Assembly (NCBI RefSeq): GCF_021869535.1
Contig: NW_026262712.1
Span: forward strand, 49,148,884 to 49,212,883
Length of the DNA stretch: 64,000 nucleotides
Source of the DNA: Mytilus californianus
Lineage: Eukaryota > Mollusca > Bivalvia > Mytilida > Mytilidae
Direction: 5' to 3'
A program made the translations under genes and the position numbers. The notes under the pieces are model-generated. The model was given only the letters and a program-made list of their open reading frames with translations, ran no database searches and was not told the origin of the DNA. Shown piece after piece: positions 14,401 to 29,400 of this stretch (positions are counted from its first letter, which is position 1; each line of letters begins with the position of its first letter).

Positions 14401-17400
14401 CTTCATCAAAAGGTTGGAAAGCCTAATATTATATGAATTGTTTGGAAACACTTTCTCATTTTCATTTTCAAAAGACAATGTATAGGTATTTTTTTAAATG
14501 TTATCATTTTCAAGGATTAAGAAGAAGACTCAATCTACATATTTTTAGTTTAATTTGTTACAGCAGAAGAAAAGAAAAATTCAATCAAAAAAGTGTGTCA
14601 TATTAGTTTGCTTTCTATATGTATTTAATCTTGTGTAATTTTTTTATCTTTTTTCGTTTGTTGTTTTGCACATAAATCAGGCTGTTTTCTCGATTGGATT
14701 GTTTTACATTTGTCTTTTCGGGGCCTTTTATAGCTTGCTTCAGTCCAGGCAATTACTGAAAACTGTAATATTACATTAAAATGTAATATTACACAAATCT
14801 GTAATATTACTGTTTTCTGTAATATAACATTTGTTTTAAGGAAGTAGGGGTTATCTCCCATTAGTTGGTACAAATTAATTCCTCATCACAGAAAACCAAT
14901 TGTTTCTAGGTTGTTTTTTTTTTTGTTCCTCCAAAAACTAATAGTATATATATTTTAAAGTAAAACAGCAACAAAAAATATATAAAATCTATCAAATTGA
15001 ATTTATTATGTTCATTTATTTTTTACTCAACATTGAAAGCTAACAAATGATATAGATATAGTTTAATCTTCACCTTGTCTAGGAATTAAAGGTAAAACAA
15101 TTCTTCTACTTGCATATCGTAATGTACATTTTAAATTTATATAATAGATGTCTATTGTATGAACTGAACTGGAATAGCATTGCTGTAGGGCTGTAAGTTT
15201 GATATAATGGACCATTACAGTAATAGATGGAAGCTATTACTAAGATAATAAAAATGGTGCTTATTGTAAAATTCCATTTTCATTCCAATAAAAGTTTTAA
15301 GGTTGGTCATTTCTTTGTTCAATGTACAAATGTTGTATACAAATTAAACCCCATGACTTTTGAACCCTCAGAGAATAAGAATAAAAATTTTTATTAGTTT
15401 TAAAATCCAAACAATAGGATTGTTTCTAAATAAACAAAAAACTAACAAACATATAAATAACATAATGATAGATGGAAAACAATACAATAATGTAGCATTG
15501 AAAAAATAGAGATCATACAACATACCTCCTCTATAAAATTATTATTTCAAATATCTTGAAATATTACATTATAATGTTAGTCACCAATCGCACACAGTTC
15601 ATATATTGACAATTATTACATTATACATTTCACTTATGCTGTTAACAATGATAATTAATTAATAAATATATCACATTCCTCACAAGAAGACTATGTTTAA
15701 TAAGTTCTGTACATGTTATGAAAAAATGAAATTCATCTTCCACCTCTTTATGGCATAAAGGACATATACATCCTATTTTCTAAGGCTGTTTTATTGTTGA
15801 CTATGGCAAATATTGGCAAAATTGATGATTTATACAGAGGAAAAGATTACATGTGTTTTCATTCTTGATTTAATTTGATATAATGAATAGCAAAAAGCTT
15901 TGATTGAATTTTATGTGTTTCAAAAAAATAAATGACATTGATCAGATGAGGAACAGCCAAAAATATTTTGACTCCTTGGGTAAATCTTTGAATCTAGCAA
16001 AAAAAAAAAACTGTTTTAATACTTTAACAAATGATTTTTTTTCTCTTTGTTATATAAAGGACAATTCACTTTGAAATGATTTTAATCTTTGATAGAATTT
16101 GATGCATGTTATAAACAGTAACGACATAGTCTATTGATAATCAATTTCAACAATTTGTAGTTCTGATTGACTTTTGTATAAATCATCAATTTTGTCAATA
16201 TTGGCCACTGTCCATAAACGACCATTTGCCAAGCTATTAACATTGACTCTGCAGAGCATGGCATTTATATGTGCTAATGCAGAGTCTTCTTTGCCGGGCC
16301 ATTTAAAATTTTCACCACTAGGGTGCATGTATTTAATGGAGGCCCAGTCCTTGTTGTCTCCTTCGATGGCAGTCACCACTCCTGGATACCATCGATCCTC
16401 AAATGCAACTGCATAATAGGAGTTTATCTCCCATGTTGTTTCTGTATCTGGAAGAATAAATTTTATAACAAGTTCATATATATTTCATCTTTATTCATTT
16501 TCAATTTAATTTCTTTTAGTTTATATAATGATTAAGCGTTTATATCAAAAGGTCAGGGTTTGCAATCATAAGCATCTTAAAACAGGTAAAATATAATAAG
16601 GAAGTGGGTTTTAGTGGTTTTAAAAACCACAGCTATAAATTTATCATCAATCTTATTATCTAGTTATTTTAGCAAGTGGTGTCCACCAGCTGTTGATGCT
16701 AATAAACTCATTATAATGACATATGCATCTATTAAATCAACGGCAAAACAAAATTGTAAACAGGAAATAAGGTTACAATTTTAAAAAGGATTTTCCAAAA
16801 TGTCAGCAATTTTTTTAGGGAATGGCAATTTATCTTTTACCAGTTTAATAAAAAATATTGAATATATTATTTGGAGAAGAAAATTTTAAGAAATCAGATT
16901 TAACTATTTAGTTTTAATGATCAGTCAAATGACATTTTTTGATAGTTATTCATTAAATACATGTGTGCATACCTTCCTCTGCAGTTACATCATGATCAAG
17001 TTGGGAATTTGAATCCTACAAAGAATAAATGAATTTAAATATTTGATTTGATCTGAAACAGAAATAAAATATAAATGCTAGAACACTAATGACATGTAAA
17101 CTATTTTATTTTAGTATATACAAAATATAAGAATAGAGAATAGGTATTTTATAAACAAAATTAAGGCCCTAGGAGGGCATATGGGCATACAAACAATATG
17201 TCTATAGATATAAGAAGATGTGGTATGAGTGCCAATGAGACAACTCTCCATCCAAGTCAAAATTTATAAAAGTAAACCATTATAGGTCACAGTACGGTCT
17301 TCAACACGGAGCCTTGGCTCACCCCGAACAGTAAGCTATAAAGGGCCCCAAAAAATTAATAGTGTAAAACCATTCAAACGGGAAAACAAACGGCCTCATC

Positions 17401-20400
17401 TATATAAAAAACGAGAAACGAGAAACACTTATGAACCACATCAACAAACGACAACTACTGAACATCAGATTCCTGACTTAGGACAGGTGCAAACAAATGC
17501 AGCGGGTTTAAACGTTTTAATGGTACCAAACCTTCACCCTTTTTCTGAAACAATAGTGTAACATCACAACATAGAAAGACACACTATAAAATATCAACTG
17601 AAATAGCTTAACTCAATCAAAGGACATATTAACACCATTGAACATACACTGAACAAATACATGTATATAAACATTTGGTTAACAATAATGTAAACACACT
17701 TTACATGTAGAGTTTACCTCATAAAAAGTCTACATTTGGAAATATGTAAACTACTGTTCTCTGTTAATGATTAAGTTCGTATAAATACTTACATTTTGGA
17801 TGTCTCTTGATACATCCTGGTCTATATGGTCATTGGAAGGAGTTCTTTGATCTATTTTTTTAGTATTTCTTCGTTTCTTTTTTTCTATTAAAAATGAAGT
17901 AAAGCACATTTGTTATTTCTGAAGACGTTACATTTTTCAGCTAAATTGCTTTTGTATCTGTTGATTTTTTAAAATATTAAGTGATTTTACATACAGGTCT
18001 ATCAAATATAACTCAATACTTTTTTTTCTTATTTCTTGTCATTTGGCATGTTTCAGTGCACAACTCATTGCAACTGAATTGTCAGGATTTTTTTTAACTT
18101 CAAAATGGCAATAACATGAATAAGAAGGAATGATATATGAAAGAATCACATAACAGTTTAAGTATGGTTAATCGATTATTTAAGTGTTGTAAATTGTAAA
18201 AGTTGTCATGTACCAAGTAATATAAATACTGGGATATTATCAAAGTTTCTAAGTTTAATACCTGGGGCTTTAATGATTGGCATATCTTGGTCATCTCTTT
18301 CTGTAGCACCTATGAAAAGAAACCTTTAAATTAATTCTTATCTATAGTGAAATCTGAGAAGGCTATATATATCTGCCATACAATGATATCCGTGAAACTG
18401 GGGGAGGGGGAGCACAGTGCATTTAATCAGTTATAAATGTGTATAGGATTTTTGTTTATAAATACTTGTTTTCAGCAATTAAACGGTCTGTCAAATACTT
18501 ATTTTGGGATCTTATCTTATCATGCTTAAGTGAATACACTCCAAAAAAATTAAATGATTTTGCTTTCCTATAGATTTGAGTTATAGTTAAGAGAAACAGA
18601 AAAATACCTTGCTGGTCTTGATTGTTAATGGAGATCTGCTCTATAGCTTCAGACAGCTAAAAAAAGAAAAATAAAGCGCATAGTAATGTTTCCTCATATT
18701 TTTTTAAGACTCGTATATATATATTAGGGAATATAATAAAACTTACAATTTTACTTTCTGTCATTACAATAAAGTATATGGGGTCTTCTTCAAATAATTT
18801 GCTTCTATAACTTGCTTGTCTTAATTTGTTATTTTATAAATTGATAAATAATTGTTACAAAAAATATTCATATAAACTAACAACTGATTATTATGAAAAT
18901 AAAATAAAGCATTAATCATATTTATTTATGATATATATTAAATATATAAGCAAGTATTACTTGCTCTTAAAAATAATTGTAAACTCACCACAGGTTCACT
19001 AACATCAGTATTCACTTCCTCAGTGACATCCTTCTCTATTTCATTCATTTCTTTTGAATCTAAAAAAAATGAAAATAGTACAGAATAAAAAGAAATGTAT
19101 TATTCTTGAAAAAAGGTGGGTCAATATCTGTAATATGCACTTCTTGATTAGAAACATAAATTAAGATGATAAGTTTACTATTTGTTTGCAAAGGGCTGAA
19201 TTTCAAAAGAAAAATTAGTATAAAAAAAATTTGTCTTCCATTAGTAGGTTTCTGTTTGGTAAAACAATTAATCACACTTTATCAGTCAAAAAATTTAACC
19301 ATAAAAAATGTATAAATTTCCCAAAAAGCCATTATACATATCCATGTTAACAATATGAAATCAAAGTACTGAAGTACTGATCATCGGATGACTGCAAGTT
19401 CTTGTGGATGGTCATAAGTACTTGTCACAGAAAAAGATCACATCTCTATACCTGAAACTGAGGTTAATGTACAGAGATATATTGTAGAAAATACTGCATT
19501 ACAAATGTACTACTTAATAAATTAAGCTTAAAATTTTATGATAAAAATGAATGTATTTGATAATTAAGTTACCATAGATCAATTTAGGTTTTGCAGCCTG
19601 TTTTTTCTGTTGAGTTTTGCCTTTCTTTCTTTTCTGCTTAGAAGTGGAAGGCTCTATGTGTTGTATAAGCTATCAAACAAAAAATATAATGTTAACCATC
19701 AAAGCATTTTTATTTCAAACACAGAATTTAAATGGATACTATGATAATAATAATAATCTTTATTTCAAGAGGTATGTTTAATTAGTATAAACACTTCTCA
19801 CACTCAATTCACTATCCTACTAAATTCTACATAACAAGATAACATAAATCATACAGAATAATAAATTCATAATTTAAGTTTTTGGTCAAGGTTTACACAC
19901 AAACTGATTTGATAATGCTGACGACTAAATTAGTTGAGCGAAATCAATAGAACTTTGAAAAAGAAGCTGTTTGGGAAATTATATGAAAATTAGAACAAAC
20001 CTCAGGTTCATTGGTCTCACTAATCATGTTAATTGTTTCCCCAATTTCATCATCCTCATTGTCATCCCTTTCTCCTGATTCTAAAAAAAACAAGCAAATG
20101 AGACACTTTTCCATCCTAGGTATTTGTTCTGTTGCCTACATTTTTTAAGATTAAGTTTTGCCTCTTCTTTCGTTTTTTTTTTTGTTTAACTTAATGGTTA
20201 AAGTCATGCATATAGTTGTGCCTGCACTAACTCAGGAACTTTAGAATGTGGCCTTTGTTAGTCTTGTAGATTTTTTTTTTAAATTTTGATTTATATGTAA
20301 GCAATGCTAAGGTGATGATCATTTTCCTGAACTAGTATACATGCATGTTTCTTGGCCATCTCTATCTGGCCTCTGCAGTGGAGTCTCAGTGGTGTCCTTG

Positions 20401-23400
20401 GGCAGTTTTTCTTTTTCTTTTACTTTTGAAAGTACCTGTTTTCATTCTTGTTTCTATACATTATCCGATAGCTATTTAAATTACTGTCCTCGTCATTAGG
20501 TGGAAAGTTGTCTTGTTGGAATTTATACTTCATCCTCTTTTCTGTTTTTTTTTATAAATATGGATGCCTTAACTATTTTTTTTAATCATTTTCAAAAATA
20601 TACGACAACTTTGATGTGGAAAGTAGTAATTACATTTACCATTTATCAGTTTTCTTTTTGCAGGTTGGCTTTTCTTTTTCTTCTGCTTTTGTTTAGGAGA
20701 ATTTATTTCTGTGAAATAAAATGATTTTATAATATACACACAGTCAGTAAGGATGAAAACATCTATTATCAAATTTTTCAATTAAAGTGAAATATTTTGC
20801 TAGAATAGGTAGTTCACTTGATTTTAATAAAATCTGATAAGGGGCATTATGTTGACCAATAAATCATGTGGTGCTATCACACACTGTCTATGAGATAAAA
20901 ATCACATTTTGACCTCGGTTCCTTAGCTTGTTATCCTTTTTTATTATTTTAAAATTTTGATGCAATCATTTCTGAAAATTCCAAAATCATTAACTTAAAT
21001 CATAATGAAATTAAAGTTGATTTTTTTAAAACATATAAATTCTCTATTTACCTAATGTAAATGACGTTTCATTTTCAACTGGAATGACTTCAGTATCCTC
21101 CAGTTGTTGTTTCTGTTGGTGTGCCAAGTTTTTTGACACACCAGGCCCACATGACAATTTGGATGGTGTCACAAACTTTATAGGTTGAGCCTGTACTTTT
21201 GGAAGGAATTCCTCATAACTTGTTGATTTGACGAATTCCTCCTGTTTAAGCACAGGCTCAACATTTTTTAGTCTGTGGAGAAATTCTCCATGGCCACAAT
21301 ATTTTATTAGTTGCCTCTTCTGCACCTCATCCCTTACACAAAATATAAGGGAGAGATCTATTGTTTGCAGATCAGCTAACTTTCTGATGTTCTTAACTAT
21401 CTGCTTGATAGCCATGGATTTAATTCTTCTCTCATTGGACCTTAAGGCATTAAATGCCTCATCTGGAGTTCTATATTCCTTATTTTGTCCTGGCATCAGC
21501 TTAGGTGTTGATATGCTGTTATCATTGTTTTCCCTATTGAAAAATAAAAAAGATGTAAATCCTTTTCAAGATTCTAACAAATACCCCCCAAAAAAGATTA
21601 ATCAGTTATATAAATACTAAGAATTTGTCTACCTAGGGAACTGATTACCTTAGCTGTATGGAGAAACCCTTTTGGGCATTTTGGTCCTCAAGCAGCTTTT
21701 CAATGTTGTACACTATTTGTCCTTACGTATACAATTGTTTTAATTTGAAGCCTCTCTGATGAGTCTTGTAGCGACAAAAAGTGTGACTGGCATAGTAAAA
21801 TTATAAGCATTTTTCTTTATCTAGATATTTATTAATAAATGTGTTGTTATAGCATGATATACATATTTTATGCATTTTGTCCAGAACTTTATCATGAGGA
21901 GTTGAAAAAGATTGTGTCTCAAGTTTTGGAAAAAATTTGCAAGATTTTTCTAAGGTAACAGTTCATTAAAGCTGTTCATATCTAACATGACAGAATTGTT
22001 TGAGGTCAATATAAAATAAACAAGTTAATAAAATGAATGGAAAAAACAACAAATATGTAAAACTGTGTCACTTGCTAGATAATGGTAAACATAAAAATAA
22101 CAAAAATGGAAATGAATTATATGTTTGTAAATTATTTAACAACTGATGATAATTTCCAGTTTGTCTCCAACCCAAGATTTTAAAAAAAGTTGAAGCTTCA
22201 TTATATATGATGAGGGCAAGAAATTTCAATTAAATATATCCCAAGGTTGCAGATTGCATCTAGCATTAATATATCAGGTATTTCAATTTGTTATGTTTAA
22301 ACCAGGGTTGAAACAGATGATCTTTATTTATCAACAAAGCACTCCTAACAAATAAGCCAGTCAATCCTGGCACCTTATCAGTTTTTTTTATCAGTAAACC
22401 TCATAACTACAAATTAACATGTCACTTAAATTAACCCCATGCTGCTAGATACCACATCATACAATGAAACATGATCACAAATCAGCTACACATAAAAGAA
22501 TAAAAAAGGGGGGTTTAAAAGATGACAAAATTGTATCTGTTTTGAAATTAATGTGTTTTATTTGAGATGGAATTTAAATTAATCTTATATATTTGCAACA
22601 ATCTAATTGAAATTTGTAAGTGAAGATAAAAATATCTGAAGTCTGAAATATTATCCATGTAATATATATATGGCTTAACTTAATTAGAGGCTGACAAGTT
22701 TATCAGTAATTTATGATCAATGTCAATGAGTGTGTAGAAGTAGTTTTAGATAAGAAATTTATCTTTGAAACTGGCTTATTTAATGTTATGGATGCTTTTG
22801 ATCCTATTATTTTGACATTGCTACTAATTAGCTTTTGCAAGTTTGTTTACATTAAGTATCATTACAATTCTTTAAACATGTGCTTGGTTCTTTTATTGAT
22901 TCATCTTCATATGTGGTTGTCCCAATTAGATTTGCTAGTTTAGCATGCCTGATAATTCTTACATTTGCACCTTTTTAACATTCAACAGTTTGTAAAAATG
23001 ATATAAAATTACATCTGAGAGAATGATTTTTTTTTGTTTGGTAATATTTAGTAAAAATAAAAACATAAAACAAAGAAGACATAAATATGAAATTCATAGA
23101 TTATTACTTTTATTTATAATTAGGTATAAACTGTTTTAGAGGCATATGTTCTCAAACAAATATATTAACTGAGAAATAAGTAGATTAACTAGTAAATTTC
23201 AACGATATAAATTCTTTGAGTTTAAATGCTCTCAAATACGTAATAATATGATTTTTTTATTAAGGATGTTAGCCGCTCTGAAATTCAAAATAACAAGCTT
23301 AAATTACACTTATTTTGTGAATAAGTTAATATTGAAAGTAGATTATTAAAGGACCATAAAGAATGAAACAAAACTACAGAACTATGAGCTTGTTTCTAAA

Positions 23401-26400
23401 GACAAAGACTTTACAATACGGTCGGAAAAGTATTCCCTCTTGGATTTTTTTAGTTTTATCAATAAAGAAATTTTATTAAAAGAAAAAACCAACATTTTTT
23501 TTTAAGATTTAAACAAATGACTTATTATTCTGCATGCAATAGATTTATGAACAGAAAACTGGATGCTAATAGTGGGAACATAATTTATGTTTAATATCAA
23601 ATGAATAAAACCAGAAGATTCAGAAAATCTGACAAGAACAACAATATGCCCAGCAAAAGACCTTAATCTAAATATATATGCAAATTACTAGTAACCATGT
23701 GTATTAGCTGGTTTATAATTTATATCATTCATTTTCAAAGCTATCAATTTCAGTTTGAATATTGTCAGTTACATCTTGTAATTCGAAGTAAAGATTGAGA
23801 TAGGTATCCTTATTTGTTTGTGTACTATCATTCAGACTGTCTAAAACTGCAGAATAATGAGTCTGAAGTTCAACATTACGAAAAAGCTTTCCAATCATTG
23901 TTTTGATTGAGTCTTTTAATTCAGCCTTTGTCATTTTCTTCTCATATTTTTTTTCCTCATCTGGTGTGATAAAGACTGGCCCACCTGTTGGTTTATATGT
24001 TGGGATACCAAGAATACAAGAACTTATCTTCTCTTGCCTTCTCTGGGTTGACTGTTCCAGAAAGGTGTTTAGTTCTGAATGAAGTTTCTTTCCACAAACA
24101 GAAGTGTGATCGTCATTCATTGTAGACAGATGTTGCCTTAAAACTGGGCGGTAGGAGGTGATGGCATTGTTGATATCAATTAATTTTGTTCCATATTCTG
24201 ACTGTTTTGATAAACCAAGGATGTCTGTTAATTTATCTTGCAAAGACTCAAAGAAAGTAATGTTACAACAAATTGATTTCCAAGTTTCATCTGATGGCAC
24301 AGTTCTACTTGGTAGATATTGTTTAATTGCTTTGTTCTTTTCCTCCAAAACAAAATCAAGGTCCTGCCCTTTTGATGGATCTCCACTCACTGTGAAAGAA
24401 TTGGTATCATCCCAAACTTTCTTTACTTCATCAGGCATGAATTTATACTGAATACAGTCAAAAAGTTCAATGTTTTGATAGTGTGGATGAAAGCGTCCAT
24501 AGAATAATTCTTTCAGATGATATTTTGCGCTTTTTACAAGTTCAGCATTGTTACGTCTCATACCCATTCTGAAGTTAATAATAGCTTGGGAAAATCTGCA
24601 TATTTGCAAATGAAGGAATGCATGGTTAGAGTTGTGTGCCAAAAATTCTTTATAAAAGCGGAAGTAATTTTCTACAGTGGCTTCTTGGTTCGTTTCTTTC
24701 AAGCTTCTGATAAATGGTATCACCATCTCCTTCAGAGAGGAAGTGTGGAAAGTAAGAAGAAGTTGCCAAGCTACATGATGGTCTTTGCAAGTTTTTGCAA
24801 AATGTTTTGCATTTTCTGTTTTAAACCCCATGAGCTCACATAATTTTTCTAAAAAGGGTGTCCAGTTTAGTTCAAAGAATGCTTTCATAGCATTCATTTC
24901 AAAGTGACCACCTCCAATACGCATGTATAGCCAGTCGAATTCCCTACAACAAAAAGGACGTAAAGGTTGATGTTTTAATCTGTGGTGCTCTTTATAGGTG
25001 TTCCTTGTTGAAAATGTCTGGTTACAATGGTTACACATTACAGATTCTTCGAGGATTTTTTGGTAAAGACTGTGTGGTCTACCATCACAACAGACAAAGG
25101 TCCAACTACGATCTTTACCCCCATATCTTTTTATTCCCATATTGATTCCAATATGCCTTAGAACTAAAGACACAGTTTCATTGCTGTTAGGGTTGACAAA
25201 TGCTGGCATGCCTAAAGTTGTAGATGTTGGCCCCTTATGATTGGATGGAACATGTTGGTATCGGACATATTTTGAATCTTGGTTATCATCTGTTTTGCTG
25301 ATCTTTATTTCTTCAGTTTTTGACATAGTTTTTTTGTTGGTTCCACATGTGTCAGTATCTTTCTTCTTGATTCTTGCTTCTTTAAGTCCTTCTCTCCTCT
25401 TACAATTATCACATACTATCTTGTTCTTGCCATTCTCTGCATTGCATAATGTACAAACTAAAATATCTTTCCTTCTCTCTGCTTCATGTGTTCTTTTGTC
25501 AATTTCATCAAGATAAGAATCCTCTTCCTCATTCATTTTATGTTCATATTTTACAGCATCAATTGCATTCTGAATGAAATGGTGCAGTTGTTCAAAATGC
25601 AGCTTTTCTAGCTGTTCATATTCTTTGCAGGTCTGTTCCCTTATTTCAGTGATACCTTGTACAAATGTCTCTTTGTCCCTCATAACATGTTCCTCCAATT
25701 GATTTCCATCTTCATGCTGTTTTGCCCTAATGCTTTTGAGACGTTCTTCAAAAAAATTCAGAGTGAACCAGTTATTAGGCTTCAATATATCTATTTCTTG
25801 AATGAACATGGGAATAGTATTCTTAGATGACATAGATGCATACAGCACAGTGGTAATAATTGAGCACTTGGACTTTTGATTAGGAGCTATACCCCGTTTA
25901 TATGCAACAACTTGCTCATTATCAAAGGCAGCCATAACTGTACCTGGTGGACATGGTGGAGCAGATGTTCCAGATTTTGAAATCCACTTCTGCAGTGTAT
26001 TGTAAGTTCCGCTTGGGCTTGTTTTACTGACTAAGTCAACCACAGCTCTGCTACTTGTTTTAGAATAGATATTAAGTGATAGAAGAAATGATATTGGTGC
26101 AACAAGTTTCTGGTATCGTAATGCATAAACTTGCTCAACTATTCGACAAACAGCTATTTTCATATTTTCAGCTGCATCTGATATTGAGAATTTTGTGATC
26201 CCAGAAATGAATTGAATCAAAGCACTGTTTCTTTCTGACAGCCATTTTTCAGCTTTTAACTCTGTCAAGAATGAATGGCTTGTATATTGCTGTGAAATAT
26301 TTTCTATATCATCTGTAAAAATTTGCTGCTGCTGTCTCCCAATAATAAATGCAAGTTCAGATACTTCCTCATTTGACAGTGTACAAATGAGCTCACTAAG

Positions 26401-29400
26401 GAAGTACTTTCTACTTGTTTCTGTTAAATTTTCAATATTGCTCAATAAATCATCAACATTACATTTATCTTTTACATGAGTCTCTTGTTCCTTTTTTTCA
26501 TACAAATTGGTTTCAAATTCAAAATTCCTTTCAGCAGGTGAAGGTTCGGAAGTCTCATCAACTAGATAATCAGAATAGTCATTGACATCACTTGGTGAAA
26601 TATTATAGTGTTCATCTAAATCAGTGGTTTCTATTTCGCATTGAGGCTGATTCAAGGATACTACAGGTATAATACGAGAGTTTTTCACTCCTGTCCTTTT
26701 CCTTTTTCTTCCACGGGTAACATTGCATATTTTACAACAGTCAGTATGTGGGTTGAAATCTACTACTTGGATGCTGGTCTTAAACGTGTGCATGTTTTGG
26801 GTCTTTTTTTGTTCTCTGTATTTCAATAATAACTGTTCATGAGTTCTACACAAGGCATTGGGGTGAATTTCTGGTACATCTAAGATGATATCAATATTAA
26901 ACATTTCTTTAAACTCAGTAACAAACTCGTCTTTTGTTCTTGATGATTTGTGCAATTTTTTACTACCACATATTCTGCAGGATGTTTCAAGTATCTTCAG
27001 GTGTCTGGAAAGCACTACTTCACTGGAAACATAAATGTTGTTTTGTTTGAAAAGAAAGGATGAAGAATAATATTATCTGTCTCTGTCCTGTACTTGTTAT
27101 AATGCTTTCTTTAAACATGAAATACACTCACAGTGTGCTTAAAATGGGTATTTTATATTATATTGGTTCTGAGTTCAGGCTTTTTGGTTAAGAAATTGGA
27201 TTCCAATCTAAATTAAGAATGTTCTGGAATTTTTGTCAGATTTTCAAAATCCTCTGGTTTTATCCATATGACTGCCTTACAAAATTTTGCCCAATGACCC
27301 CCATTTTGCACTTTAAAAATCTTTAACATGTGTAATTATAAGCCATCTGTAAAAGTCTTATAAATCTTTGTTATTTTATATTAGTTTTTGAGAACTTAAA
27401 CTTGTCAATGATAAAGCTATGAAAAATCAAGAGAGAACATTTTCCCAACATAATTTCCCTGGCTTAAAAATTGTTCTTTTGGTTCCTTTATTAATCTCCT
27501 TATAATATATACTAGTGTTATGAAAAGCTTGTTATTTTGAAACTGAGTAGGGAACCTCCTTAACTGTTTCTGAATTATTCATAACAAGTGTGGACATAGA
27601 CATGCATGGATAGTATCCAGCATTCAAGCCCCAATACTGTTCTGCGTCACTGTATACATATTTGCTCTAAAGCAAACCTAAAACAATTCTATCTGTAGAT
27701 TTTCCTTGTACAATGGGTGGTTAAATTTCAAACTATTGGCAGACATAAAGTAGATGCCCTGCAGATCCAAAAACTGCTGACACTTTCTGATTGATAGATG
27801 GAATTACCAAATGTTGGAGGGAACTGGAATGAGGGGCGGGGGATAACAGTCACAGTCGAGCGGTTACTAAACCTCCTTTCACCGTTGGTAAAAATCTTCT
27901 TAGAGAATATATTGAGTCCATTTGGTGATCATAATGACCATTGAATCATGGAAATAACAAGGATAAATAGATAATGAATCAGATGAAAAAAAATAACTTT
28001 AAGACTTTGGAGAATGATGGGTATAATTGTTTCTTCTTATTGTATTAAGAGAAAGTTCTCAAGTTGTGTTCTTATGTTGTACTGTTATACCACTGTCCCA
28101 GGTTAGTGGGAGGGTTGGAATCCCGCTAACATGTTTAACACCGCCACATTATGTATGTATCATGCGTATGTGCCTGTCCCAAGTCAGGAGCCTGTAATTC
28201 AGTGGTTGTTGTTTGTTTATAATGTGATACACATTTGTTTTGCGTTCATTTTTTTATATAAATAAGGCCGTTTGTTTCCTTGTATGAATTGTTTTACATT
28301 GTCATTTCGGGGCCTTTTACAGATAACTATGTGGTATGGGCTTTGCTCATTGTTGAAGGCCGTACAGTGACCTATAGTTGTTAATTTCTGTGTCATTTTG
28401 GTCTCTTGCGGAGAGTTGTCTTATTGGCAATCATACCACATCTTCTTTTTTATTTTTACTTGACATAGAAATGCATCATGTACAAATGTGTTCTTCTTTT
28501 TTGCAGTCACATGCCTGAGTAACTGAGATATGATGTACCCCACCCTTTTCTTATAGTGTACCTTTGATAAGCATTTTGTATACAAAAAAAAACAACATTT
28601 ATTAACAACAAAAAAGAGGAATACATATATATATCTTTGATAAAAGATAATTTGTCATTCCCGCTTAAAAGTTGCTGACAAATTGGAAATTCCTTTTTCA
28701 AAAGTTTGTTAAAGTTAATCAGTGCTAATGTCAAACTATGGAATTCATATAGCATCAACAGTTGATAGCTCAGTGTAAATATCACATGTGAGGATTAATT
28801 TACAACTTTGGTTTTAACCACATCCCAAAACTCCTGACATCCTCTGATGATAAAAATGATGCAAGTTAAAAACCCTGACCTTTTGACATATTTTAATCTA
28901 AATTTACAGCCAGGATTTTTCCTAATATTCATAATTGATTGTTTATACAAGCAATTACATGAGTAGGTTAAGTGCTTCTCTCACATACACTAAATACGTT
29001 ATATAATCTTATCTACAAAATATTCTCTTAGACAAGGTGGTTTCTATTTTTTTCACATTTTTGCAATGTTTTAATCCATAATTAAATTAGAAAATATATA
29101 AATTTCATTTCTTCTTTGAATACTGATAAAAATAGGATTTCTGCAGATAATTTGGAAATGCTATGATAATTTAAATTTTAAATTTGCTCATTTAGCAAAT
29201 TTAATGTTCTTATAAAACATGTCGATGTAATTATATTAAAATCAATTAGGTCCAGGACCAATCCAGTGTATCATATTATAATCCTTCGTAATTAGTGCAT
29301 ATATTTAGATTAATTTTAAGCTGGTATATTCAGTGTTAGGATAACTATTTCTTGTTATGGAATATATTTTTCAGTATTTATCTTATTTTTTTTTTTAGAA

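Noticed and set aside
20740-20760. 'cagtcagtaagg' near the nested genes as an end of the 5-bp-duplication transposon family
   Set aside because: Only the first seven or eight bases match and no partner end was found around 13-38 kb, so there is no link between that family and the RAG1-N-like exon.
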